DNA of 12,505 bases from DAOUEG01 sp964595455 (GCA_964595455.1 CAZQQL010000091.1:1-12505); one strand, 5' to 3'; numbered from the stretch's first letter, positions 5,275 through 12,272 are shown. The notes: generated by a model not told the origin, from the letters alone. Program-made: numbers and translations.

Positions 5275-7008
5275 ATGAAGAAGATGAGAATACTGAGGTT
5301 ACTGGGCATTGCGCTGATTGCGAGTATGCTGCTGTCGATAATACCGGCCTCGGCGGTATTTGCAGCCAAAGATATCGATCTCAGTGATAGTTCGGTAGAG
5401 GTTGGCGACACTATCGAGATAACAGGTACAGATTGGCCGGCCTCAACCGAGGAATCACAGAAATGGGCTGATGTCTATCTGTCCGCTGACAATGTAGCCG
5501 TAGGTAAGTACGTATCGGACGACCTGGAAAGATACTACAAGACCGGGGCTTTTATAGGATATACGGGAGATGACGATGCGGGTGAGTTCACGTGTACGCT
5601 GACAATCCCCTCCGTCCTGGATGACGGCGATATCAATCACACTGTCGGCGCCGGAACCTACTATATTTACGTTACTTATACAACTACGCTGGTTGAAGGG
5701 AACTACATTTATACCAAAAACTCCATTAGCATCACGGGTGGTGAAATAACCATCTCGCCGGTGCAAGGCAAAGTAGATTCTACTCTCACTATCGGCGGGG
5801 ACAACTTCGCGGCAAACACCGCGATTTCCGTCAAGTTCGACGGCGCCACGGTACCCATCAGCTCCGGCAGCACCATGACGAATTCGAGCGGTGATTTCAC
5901 CTGTACCATACTTGTACCGGACGGGATTTCCGGCGCCCACAATGTGTCAGTCACCGTTGGGTCAACGGTCAAGACAACCACATTCACCATCGACCCCGGG
6001 CTGGTCATCGCTCCTCAGGCCGGTAAGGGAGGAGATACCGTATCGGTCAGCGGCACGGGGTTCGGACGCAGGTCATCCGTGACGATGTACTTCAATTCAC
6101 TTCCGGTAACCACCAATCCTACCGGCATCATCACCGATACCAACGGTTCATTCTCAGCGACATTCACCGTGCCGGCAAACATCATGACCGCCGGTGTCTA
6201 CCAAGTGGAGGGCGATGACGGCGTTAATGTAGCGACCGGCAGCTTTACCCTCAACGTCCAGCCGACACAAACGACAACCACGACCGCGACAACGACGACA
6301 GCTACAACCACAACGACGACCACAACAACGCCGGTTAATACTGCCAAGATCAACGTTAATGCTTCGGGCTCTTTCATCAGCATCGGCGGGTCAGGGTACA
6401 AACCCAGCAGCGAGATATCCATCATGCTGGACGGCGTGAAACTGGATACCGTTACCTCCAAGGCCGACGGAACGGTCATCGTCAATCCGTTCGAGCTGCC
6501 GGGACTGAGCGGCGGCGAACATGAGATCCTGGTAACGGACGGCACCAACAGCGACACCTATACTTACACCGTGGAGTCAACTCCACCCGCGGTGCCCACT
6601 ACCGTAGCACCGGCTCCCGGCGACAAAGTTAAACCGGCGACGGCCTTCGAATGGAAAGCGGTCTCGGATATCACCCTGCCGGTGACCTATCAACTCCAGA
6701 TTTCCACCAGCCAGACGTTCGGCGCTGGCGCGGTCATCCTGGACATCGAGGACATCGAGATGCCGCTCTACGAACTTACCGAACTCCAGGCGGCGAACCT
6801 GGTGGCCCAGGAGACTCCTTACTACTACCGTGTCAGGGCCATCGACGGCGCGAAGAACGAAGGGACATGGACGGCTCCTGTCGGGTTCTACGTATCAGAG
6901 TCGGCCGGGTTCCCGATGTGGGCCTGGTATGCAATCGCGGGTATCGGCGGCGTGCTGCTCTTCGGCATCGGCTACCTGGTCGGCCGGAGGACCGCCTTCT
7001 ACTACTAG
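5275..7008 (+). CDS. Second exported membrane-anchored surface protein, with Thr-rich linker
   Basis: This 577-residue protein has the same plan as its neighbour. Residues 1-31 are a signal peptide (basic MKKMRILR, hydrophobic core, SAVFAA cleavage region). Ig-like domains lie at about 32-154, 155-241 and 242-329, with repeat openings such as ISPVQGKVDSTLTIGGDNF. Residues 331-353 are an almost pure threonine linker. A fourth Ig-like domain follows (354-435), then one fibronectin-like module (436-541) with LPVTYQLQIS and YYYRVRAIDGA. A membrane helix (about 547-569) follows FPMWAWYAIAGIGG, and the tail is GRRTAFYY. The ribosome binding site GAGGGG lies 9 bases before ATG 5275; a second ATG at 5284 is possible. 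The Thr linker would suit O-glycosylation and give reach from the wall. No enzyme motif is visible. Its own promoter and a strong terminator bracket it. The role is inferred to be structural or adhesive. Confidence 0.82.
   Translation: MKKMRILRLLGIALIASMLLSIIPASAVFAAKDIDLSDSSVEVGDTIEITGTDWPASTEESQKWADVYLSADNVAVGKYVSDDLERYYKTGAFIGYTGDDDAGEFTCTLTIPSVLDDGDINHTVGAGTYYIYVTYTTTLVEGNYIYTKNSISITGGEITISPVQGKVDSTLTIGGDNFAANTAISVKFDGATVPISSGSTMTNSSGDFTCTILVPDGISGAHNVSVTVGSTVKTTTFTIDPGLVIAPQAGKGGDTVSVSGTGFGRRSSVTMYFNSLPVTTNPTGIITDTNGSFSATFTVPANIMTAGVYQVEGDDGVNVATGSFTLNVQPTQTTTTTATTTTATTTTTTTTTPVNTAKINVNASGSFISIGGSGYKPSSEISIMLDGVKLDTVTSKADGTVIVNPFELPGLSGGEHEILVTDGTNSDTYTYTVESTPPAVPTTVAPAPGDKVKPATAFEWKAVSDITLPVTYQLQISTSQTFGAGAVILDIEDIEMPLYELTELQAANLVAQETPYYYRVRAIDGAKNEGTWTAPVGFYVSESAGFPMWAWYAIAGIGGVLLFGIGYLVGRRTAFYY
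6265..6333 (+). repeat. Threonine-codon low-complexity tract
   Basis: Mostly ACA/ACG/ACC triplets encode a TQ-led run of threonines with two alanines and a closing proline. It forms a flexible linker between the third and fourth Ig-like domains of the second surface protein. Such triplet tracts can change length by slippage without losing frame. The synonymous codon mixture seen here suggests it is fairly stable. Confidence 0.8.
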
Positions 7009-7027
7009 ACAGCGAATACAGTAATCC

Positions 7028-7059
7028 AAACCCCCTTCCTTTCCGGAAGGGGGTTTTTT
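7028..7059 (+). terminator. Strong rho-independent terminator
   Basis: The stem AAACCCCCTTCC (7028-7039) pairs with GGAAGGGGGTTT (7045-7056) around a 5-base loop and runs into TTTTTT. It lies 19 bases after the stop of the second surface protein and ends that unit just before the next promoter. Confidence 0.92.
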
Positions 7060-7060
7060 A

Positions 7061-7089
7061 TTGACAAATCCGGGCGGGATACCTAGAGT
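7061..7089 (+). promoter_or_regulatory. Probable promoter of the ferredoxin-type gene
   Basis: TTGACA (7061-7066), a 17-base spacer and TAGAGT (7084-7089, 4 of 6) lie directly after the terminator. They place a transcription start near 7096, upstream of all candidate start codons of the following gene. Confidence 0.55.
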
Positions 7090-7125
7090 AATAGCAGCAA
7101 CCCGTTAACAAAGTTAATTGTCAGC

Positions 7126-8313
7126 TTGACGTTTAGTGAAATGGAGGCTGCTTTGAACGCCGATTATGATGTCTACCGCCTGCTCCAGCTCCATCTCGAT
7201 ACCGGTCCGGTCGGTTTCCCGCCTACCTCTTCCGGGGTGGAGATCGAGCTTCTCAAGACGGTGTTCACCCCTCTGGAAGCACAGATAGGCATACATCTCT
7301 CCACGCTCAACCTCGAACCGGCCGGCCGTATCTACCGGCGTGTGAAGAAGGCCATGCCGGACATGAGCCGCGCTGATTTCCAAATTCACCTGGATGAGAT
7401 GGTACGCAAAGGCACCGTACTCCTCTATCGGGAAGGGTACCGGGAGCCGCACTACCGCAACACCGGCATGACGGCCGGGGGTATCATCGATTTCCAGGTA
7501 GACCGCCTGACCAAAGACCTCGTTGATACGTTCCATCGCTACCACCAGGAACGCTTCGCGGAGGCGGAGATGACCGGCAAGCTCGGCATCCCTCAGTTGC
7601 GGACCGTGCCGGTAGCGCAGAGCATTCCGCTGCCGGAGAAGCACCGGGTGGCGACGTACGACGACGCCCACGGACTCATCGACCGGGCGCCGGGCCCGCT
7701 GGCGCTGGCGAACTGCGTCTGCCGCCAGACCAAGGACATGCAGGGAGACTCGTGCAAGTACTCGGACATACGGGAAACCTGCCTGCACATCGGACCGGAC
7801 CATGCCCGGCAGTATATCATCATGGGGATCGCACGGGAGATCGACAAAGCGGAAGCCCACGCCGTCATCGACCGGGCACGGGACGCCGGGTTCATCCTGC
7901 AGCCGGAGAACTCGCTCCATCCGGAAGCGATCTGCTGCTGCTGCGGGGACTGCTGCGGGCTACTTTCAGCAGTGGTGAAATCGCCGAAGCCGGCGGACAT
8001 GTATGCATCGAACTATTTTGCCGTTGTTGATACTTCAAAATGCGAGGGCTGCGGCACCTGCGTGACACGCTGCCAGTTACAGGCGCGCGGCCTGGCGGAC
8101 GGAGTGGCATCCATCAATCTTGACCGGTGCATCGGGTGCGGGAACTGCGTGGTCACCTGCAAGAGCGGGGCTTCCAGCCTCCAGCACAAAGCGACGACGC
8201 TGGTACCGCCAAAGACAAAGGACGCCACATTCATGAAGATCATGAAGAACAAGGTAGGCGGGCCGAGGCTGCTATGGCTGCGGGCGAAGATGCGGTTGGG
8301 CATGAAAGTGTAG
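7126..8313 (+). CDS. Multi-cluster 4Fe-4S ferredoxin-type protein with winged-helix-like N-terminus
   Basis: This protein of up to 395 residues is predicted to be a cytoplasmic iron-sulfur electron carrier or sensor. Two standard [4Fe-4S] motifs lie near the C-terminus, CEGCGTCVTRC (306-316) and CIGCGNCVVTC (335-345); neither is followed by the usual proline. Upstream are extra cysteines: NCVCR (196-200), C210, C219, and a dense group CCCCGDCCG (270-278) that could hold further clusters. Residues about 40-105 read like a winged helix (EIELLKTVFTPLEAQIG, RADFQIHLDEMVRKGTVLLYREG). The basic C-terminal tail could touch membrane or nucleic acid. The start is uncertain: TTG 7126 and ATG 7141 lack a ribosome binding site, whereas TTG 7153, in the same frame, has GGAGG 5 bases upstream. 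I recognise this as a class common in anaerobes but know no assigned reaction. The next gene begins 4 bases after its stop. Confidence 0.8.
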   Translation: MTFSEMEAALNADYDVYRLLQLHLDTGPVGFPPTSSGVEIELLKTVFTPLEAQIGIHLSTLNLEPAGRIYRRVKKAMPDMSRADFQIHLDEMVRKGTVLLYREGYREPHYRNTGMTAGGIIDFQVDRLTKDLVDTFHRYHQERFAEAEMTGKLGIPQLRTVPVAQSIPLPEKHRVATYDDAHGLIDRAPGPLALANCVCRQTKDMQGDSCKYSDIRETCLHIGPDHARQYIIMGIAREIDKAEAHAVIDRARDAGFILQPENSLHPEAICCCCGDCCGLLSAVVKSPKPADMYASNYFAVVDTSKCEGCGTCVTRCQLQARGLADGVASINLDRCIGCGNCVVTCKSGASSLQHKATTLVPPKTKDATFMKIMKNKVGGPRLLWLRAKMRLGMKV

Positions 8314-8317
8314 AGCG

Positions 8318-9383
8318 TTGAAGTTGTTTGAGCGCAATCTCAGGGTACACGTCAGTACCGGTATGTTTTTCGCCGCTTTGTTTTTCCTGGTCCAGCCCAT
8401 CGCGTTTGGATGGTATGAACCTACCGGTAACTATTCCAGACTGGCGTCCAGCACACCATTGTTCATTATGTTCATGATAATATATTACTCGCTGGTGATC
8501 TTGAATATTACGGGATATGTGCGGGTACTGCTGAAGAAGACCAACAACCCGCGGTGGATGTTGCTATCACTGGCATTCATGCCTGCGATACTCGTACCTG
8601 CACTGATGATTATTGGAGTAGTTGACCGAGATACCCACCAGGCCTGGATGATTCCGGCCATCCTTATTGTACTAGCGTGGCTGGCGCTCTCATTTCTGGA
8701 ATTGTATACCGAGGATTTATCTCTATCTAAGAAATCGATCGGTGGGCGCAAAGCTTCCGGAATCGTCACCGGATCACTGTTTCTACTATCGGCGGTTACA
8801 CTCATCAGCACTCTGACCCTTTCGTTTTTCTATTCGCGCAGCGCGACGACCATTTTTCAGCATGCCATTATTAACGGGCAAAATGCGGCTTCATTCTCCT
8901 TCGATTATCCGGTGAGTTTTAGTCGAACCGGCATGTATTTCGGGCCGGTTAGTTCCCCTAAACTGAAACAAGAATACGGCTGGTTCCGCGCACCGGTTTG
9001 GACCGGGAAACCCATGACCTATCTGAGCATCGGATATGTTCCTGTCGTAAAAACAGAAGAAACATCGTTACTGGACTATATATATCATGAACCGACTAAA
9101 CACAGTCCTGATGGATTCCTGCTCTCGCCCTTCGGCGGTATGGGTTTTGATAGCCATCAAACCTTTTTTCAAACTACCATCGATGGCAGGCCAGCTCTCT
9201 ACACCACAGTACATCGCGATCCTCCACCTGATGAAGACTATATTTTGGGGTACTGTCAGCCTGTACCTCTTCGAAGCATACGGCTGTTTTTGGGCAATCG
9301 AACTCCGTGACATTGGTCGTATCACCGAACATCCTCCTGAATGGTTTACTCATCTCCTGGACTCGTTCAAAATACACAGTTAG
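8318..9383 (+). pseudogene. Five-helix membrane protein with extracytoplasmic domain; frameshifted near 3' end
   Basis: The open frame from TTG 8318 gives 330 residues to 9310. Membrane helices fall at about 14-31, 46-70, 80-101, 109-128 and 148-171. They are followed by a soluble domain beginning near FSFDYPVSF (193-201), a form seen in PsbP-like or lipoprotein-type domains. After residue 309 the frame reads QPVPLRSIRLFLGNRTP, which looks non-native. The +1 frame continues convincingly as WGTVSLYLFEAYGCFWAIE, then LRDIGRITEHPPEW, to a stop at 9383. Skipping one base in TTTTGGGG (9243-9250) joins the two into a 354-residue product. This could be a real mutation or a sequencing error in a homopolymer. 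No ribosome binding site is visible at 8318; being 4 bases after the ferredoxin-type gene, it may be translationally coupled. G+C is lower than in the preceding gene. Its function is unknown. Confidence 0.65.
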
Positions 9384-9452
9384 TTACTCCAACGAGAAAA
9401 CAAACATATAGGCACGATCCTTTCTCTGTGGATATTTCCATTTCTTATCCCC

Positions 9453-9483
9453 TTGACTCTCCCCTTACCGGAGGGTCTATGCT
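9453..9483 (+). promoter_or_regulatory. MerR-type promoter/operator
   Basis: TTGACT (9453-9458) and TATGCT (9478-9483) are separated by 19 bases, the over-long spacing typical of MerR-activated promoters. The spacer contains a near-perfect dyad, ACTCTCC (9456-9462) and GGAGGGT (9470-9476), centred at 9466. The next gene encodes a MerR-family regulator, so autoregulation is strongly implied. Confidence 0.85.
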
Positions 9484-9527
9484 GGTAGCTGAAGGTACCT
9501 TCCAACCAATAAAAGAAAGGAACATCC

Positions 9528-10343
9528 ATGTTCAGGATCGGCGATTTCTCACGGCTCAGCTTCGTCACGGTCAAGACGCTGCGTTACTACGATGAGATCG
9601 GCCTGCTGAAACCGGTCAGGGTCGACCAGTTCACCGGCTACCGGTACTACGCGGCGGAGCAGCTCCCGCGGCTGAACTACATCCTCGCGCTGAAGGAATC
9701 CGGGCTGAAGCTCGAGGAAATCCACACGCTCGTCAATGACGGCCTCAGCACGGAGCAGATGAAACAGATATTCACGCTCAAGCGCGCGGAACTGCGGCAG
9801 CGGGTATCGGACGAGCAGCGGCGGCTGGAGCAGGTGGAGAACCTGCTGGTCCAACTGGAAAAGGAAGGTAAAATGTCAGACTACCAGGTTGTCATGAAGA
9901 AACTGGAGCCGATGAAGATCGTCTCCGTCAGAGGGGTCGTGCCCACCTACCATGACATCGGCTTGCTCATCGAGAAACTCATGCCCGTCTTCCAGGAGCA
10001 CGGGGACGCTATCACAGGGCCGTTCGTCGCCCTGTACCATGATAACGAATACATGGAAAAAGACGTGGACATGGAAGCAGCGGTACCAATTAAAAGTGAA
10101 TTCCCGGTGACGGCGCCGGTGACCATCCGGGACCTCCCGGCGGTACCGCTGGCCGCCACGACCGTCCACCGCGGCCCGTACGAAGGTATCCACAACGCCT
10201 ACCAGGCGCTCATGACCTGGTGCGACGAGAACGGGTACGAACTGGACGGGCCGGACCGGGAAGTCTACCTGAACGGACCGGAAAGCACGAACAACCCGGA
10301 AGAATACGTCTCGGAACTCCAGCAGCCGGTGAAAAAGAGATAG
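9528..10343 (+). CDS. MerR-family regulator with GyrI-like effector-binding domain
   Basis: This 271-residue transcription activator is of the BmrR/BltR type. Residues 1-70 are the MerR winged helix: MFRIGDFSRLSFVTVKTLRY, YYDEIGLLKP, then TGYRYYAAEQLPRLNYI. Residues 72-115 form the dimerising coiled coil (KRAELRQRVSDEQRRLEQ). Residues about 118-268 are a GyrI-like/multidrug-sensing domain with HRGPYEGI (214-221), ENGYELDGPDREVYLNGP (234-251) and NPEEYVSELQQPV (256-268). Such proteins bind small, often cationic or lipophilic, molecules and untwist a long-spacer promoter. AAGGA lies 6 bases before the ATG. The gene has its own MerR-type promoter and terminator, so it is a single-gene autoregulated unit; no efflux pump is adjacent in this window. 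The inducer cannot be told from sequence. Confidence 0.93.
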   Translation: MFRIGDFSRLSFVTVKTLRYYDEIGLLKPVRVDQFTGYRYYAAEQLPRLNYILALKESGLKLEEIHTLVNDGLSTEQMKQIFTLKRAELRQRVSDEQRRLEQVENLLVQLEKEGKMSDYQVVMKKLEPMKIVSVRGVVPTYHDIGLLIEKLMPVFQEHGDAITGPFVALYHDNEYMEKDVDMEAAVPIKSEFPVTAPVTIRDLPAVPLAATTVHRGPYEGIHNAYQALMTWCDENGYELDGPDREVYLNGPESTNNPEEYVSELQQPVKKR

Positions 10344-10365
10344 CCCGGTTATTCACGGATTCACC

Positions 10366-10402
10366 GCCCCCTTTCACCCAAAATGAAAGGGGGCACTTTT
10401 TT
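10366..10402 (+). terminator. Rho-independent terminator after the MerR-family gene
   Basis: A perfect 11-bp stem GCCCCCTTTCA (10366-10376) / TGAAAGGGGGC (10384-10394) with a 7-base loop is followed by six T (10397-10402). It lies 22 bases after the stop codon. Confidence 0.92.
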
Positions 10403-10417
10403 CCCACAAACTCTTCC

Positions 10418-10441
10418 CGCCTCCCTTTTAGAAGGGAGGCG
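10418..10441. repeat. Second perfect hairpin in the same intergenic gap
   Basis: CGCCTCCCTT (10418-10427) and AAGGGAGGCG (10432-10441) pair perfectly over 10 bp with a TTAG loop. No T-run flanks it on either strand, so it is not a plain terminator. It resembles the window's other C-run/G-run hairpins and may be a dispersed REP-like element or a decayed terminator. Confidence 0.6.
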
Positions 10442-10528
10442 ACGGCCTGACGGATCTTTTTGGTCCGGCGGCAGTTCCCTGGACTCACGGTAATCTCCCT
10501 GGTTCCTGTTTCATTCCGGGACCGTTTC

Positions 10529-10558
10529 TTGACCGTTCCGCGCTGGCTCGGTTATGAT
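10529..10558 (+). promoter_or_regulatory. Sigma70-like promoter of the gluconolactonase-family gene
   Basis: TTGACC (10529-10534), an 18-base spacer and TATGAT (10553-10558, 5 of 6 to consensus) lie 32 bases before the start codon at 10591. No operator-like symmetry is obvious. Confidence 0.65.
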
Positions 10559-10590
10559 GACTACACGAATGCCGTTCAAGGGAGTGTCCA

Positions 10591-11526
10591 ATGGTTTTTA
10601 TGAAACCCGCGATAAAGGTCCTGGATGAAGCAGCCTTTGAGATCCTGCCGGAAAATCCGGTCATGGAACAGGTGGCGACGGGCTTCGGGTTTACGGAGGG
10701 GCCCGTCTGGACCGGCGATTACCTCCTTTTCACCGACATTCCGAACAACCGCATCGTCAAGCTGCAGTTCTACGACCGCGGGCCGGAAGTGACCACCTAC
10801 CGCACGCCGGCGGGCAATCCCAACGGCATGACGCTGGACTACCAGCACCGCCTCATCAACTGCGAGCACAGCGGACGCCGTGTGGTGATGGAAGAAGAGG
10901 ACGGCAGCATACGTGTCCTCGCGGACCGGTGTGGCGGCAAGCGGTTCAACTCCCCGAACGACGTCGTGGCGCGTTCTGACGGCTCCATCTACTTCACCGA
11001 TCCCACCTTCGGACTGCGCAACCATGCCATGTGGAAGGAACAGGGCTGCTGCGGCGTCTACCGGATTAGCCCGGATGGGGAAGTCCATTGCCTGGTGGAT
11101 GATTTCACGCTGCCCAACGGCCTGGCCTTTTCCCCGGACGAGAAAAAGCTGTACATCGACGATTCCGCGGCGCACCATGTCCGGGTTTTCGACGTTAATC
11201 CGGATGGCAGCATCAGTAATGGGCGGGCGTTCATCGACCTTCACGGAGACGAACCCGGCGAACCGGACGGCATGAAGGTCGACCGGAAAGGCAACGTCTA
11301 CTGCACCGGGTCGGGCGGTTTCTGGATCATCAGTCCGGAAGGCAGAGCGCTGGCCCGTATCACGCCGCCGGAACAGCCCGCCAATCTGGCCTGGGGCGGC
11401 AGCGACTACCGGACGCTGTACCTGACTGCCCGCACCAGCGTCTACCGGATGAGGTTCAGTGTCCCGGGCATGCCCGCCGGCGACTACAACCAGACGTGGT
11501 TCGCGCACCATCCCGTAGAGTGGTAA
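10591..11526 (+). CDS. SMP-30/gluconolactonase-family calcium-dependent lactonase
   Basis: This 311-residue six-bladed beta-propeller hydrolase would open sugar lactones such as gluconolactone to the acid in the cytoplasm. The metal-site residues of the family are all visible: E36 in FTEGPVW, N123 in FNSPNDV, N176 in LPNGLAFSPDE and D226 in EPDGMKVD. Blade repeats such as DGSIYFTDPTFG (130-141) and GNVYCTGSGGFWIISPEG (234-251) are typical. Length is normal for bacterial members (about 290-330) and no signal peptide is present. AAGGGAG ends 6 bases before ATG 10591; a second in-frame ATG at 10600 is possible. It has its own promoter and appears to be transcribed alone. The family is secure; the true substrate (gluconolactone, another sugar lactone or a xenobiotic ester) is not. 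Confidence 0.93.
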   Translation: MVFMKPAIKVLDEAAFEILPENPVMEQVATGFGFTEGPVWTGDYLLFTDIPNNRIVKLQFYDRGPEVTTYRTPAGNPNGMTLDYQHRLINCEHSGRRVVMEEEDGSIRVLADRCGGKRFNSPNDVVARSDGSIYFTDPTFGLRNHAMWKEQGCCGVYRISPDGEVHCLVDDFTLPNGLAFSPDEKKLYIDDSAAHHVRVFDVNPDGSISNGRAFIDLHGDEPGEPDGMKVDRKGNVYCTGSGGFWIISPEGRALARITPPEQPANLAWGGSDYRTLYLTARTSVYRMRFSVPGMPAGDYNQTWFAHHPVEW

Positions 11527-11592
11527 CCCGTTACTGAAGACCATGATAACAGCCATTACTTTCCGTCCTCTGGCAGGCTTAGAGCTTGCTCC

Positions 11593-11802
11593 GTGCTGTG
11601 CGGAAAAGAAGCAGTCTTTCGTAACAGAACACAATACATCAGCGTTGATTCCATCGATGAATATGGTGGAAAAATCAAGCGTGCCGGCGGCACCAATATC
11701 CAGGGGGAAATGCCGGTACCGAAAATGGGTTACGCCGCGATGTACCGGGATACTGAGGGGAACTTCTTCGGGCTCTGGCAGGATGACCCGAACTCCGCTT
11801 GA
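11593..11802 (+). pseudogene. C-terminal remnant of a VOC (glyoxalase-fold) protein
   Basis: About 60 residues match the last third of small VOC-superfamily proteins: YISVDSIDEYGGKIKRAGG, then MPVPKMGYAAMYRDTEGN and FFGLWQDDPNSA to the stop. The TEGN-F-FGLWQDDP ending is highly characteristic. Normal members have 115-140 residues with a N-terminal beta-alpha-beta unit (often opening near a 'DPERA..FY' motif); nothing like it is found in any frame upstream before the lactonase gene. The possible GTG at 11593 has no ribosome binding site. I therefore read this as a gene decayed by deletion of its 5' part, with the last part still well preserved, implying a recent loss. Good glyoxalase metal ligands include the E in DTEGN, but alone they cannot form an active site. 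Confidence 0.75.
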
Positions 11803-11840
11803 TGCTTGATGATAGCCTGACTTCAGGGAACCGATTGCTG

Positions 11841-12050
11841 CTAACTCCGGTGTTCGGCCGGGCTTAACGGTGGAGCAGGGTTTTCCTGCGCTTGCGTAAC
11901 AGTGCTCTTGCGGTCTACCGGAATGGTATATTCCCGGTAAATGTCACCGGTCACAGGGTCCACCAAACGGCGTTTTTCTCCACATCCCATAATCTGGAAC
12001 CGCGAGAAATTACCCATTTTGGTCCATATCCCGTCACCAGTATCGTCCAT
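11841..12050 (-). CDS. Small protein of unknown function
   Basis: This 69-residue product is read from ATG 12050, which has GGAG 5 bases upstream. A strong promoter lies about 70 bases further up, which supports a real gene. Residues 13-47 look folded: FSRFQIMGCGEKRRL followed by VDPVTGDIYREYTIPV, a beta-hairpin-like segment with a single cysteine (C23). Residues 49-69 are polar and proline-rich and probably disordered. No domain family is recognised. The upstream in-frame residues back to the stop contain no other ATG, so the start is well placed. The alternative, that this is a chance open frame, is made less likely by the promoter and ribosome binding site together. Confidence 0.5.
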   Translation of the reverse strand: MDDTGDGIWTKMGNFSRFQIMGCGEKRRLVDPVTGDIYREYTIPVDRKSTVTQAQENPAPPLSPAEHRS

Positions 12051-12120
12051 TACTACTCCGTCAATATGTGGTATTCCAAGAACAGCGGGACATGATTAAG
12101 AAAGTCAACCAAGTTGTTCT

Positions 12121-12149
12121 ATAATAATCCCCTGTGAAGTTTTTGTCAA
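12121..12149 (-). promoter_or_regulatory. Strong sigma70-like promoter facing left
   Basis: On the minus strand a perfect TTGACA (12144-12149), a 17-base spacer and TATTAT (12121-12126, 5 of 6) give a transcription start near 12114. It drives the small unknown gene beginning at 12050, leaving a leader of about 64 bases. Confidence 0.68.
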
Positions 12150-12150
12150 C

Positions 12151-12272
12151 AGGTCACGTGTGATAATTTTTCTGAGGTCACTATCTTAGCTATATACATC
12201 GATATCGATATATTTTTGCTATCGTGTTATCCGGTCTGCTACCGTTCTGGTATTTTCTGTTATTGTGATAGC
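12151..12272. other. AT-rich spacer with a 12-bp palindrome
   Basis: This gene-free stretch lies between the DUF3820-family stop and the leftward promoter. It contains the perfect palindrome ATCGATATCGAT (12198-12209) inside a run of A/T bases. The palindrome is about 50 bases upstream of the -35 at 12144-12149, a possible operator or upstream element. I see no clear terminator for the DUF3820-family gene. Confidence 0.4.

Noticed and set aside
6265..6333. Possible CRISPR or tandem-repeat array
   Set aside because: The repeats are 3-base threonine codons in frame within a protein linker, with no direct repeats and spacers of CRISPR size.
7114..7920. 268-codon minus-strand open frame opposite the ferredoxin-type gene
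   Set aside because: It is a shadow of a gene with unmistakable [4Fe-4S] motifs on the other strand; its own translation is rich in Arg/Val/Asp without motifs.
10576..11634. 352-codon minus-strand open frame opposite the lactonase gene
   Set aside because: It is antisense to a complete SMP-30-family gene that has all metal ligands, promoter and ribosome binding site.
11901..11920. Adapter-like stretch TGCTCTTGCGGTCT
   Set aside because: It differs from the TruSeq end at two of 14 bases and lies inside a plausible coding region, so coincidence is more likely than a second adapter.
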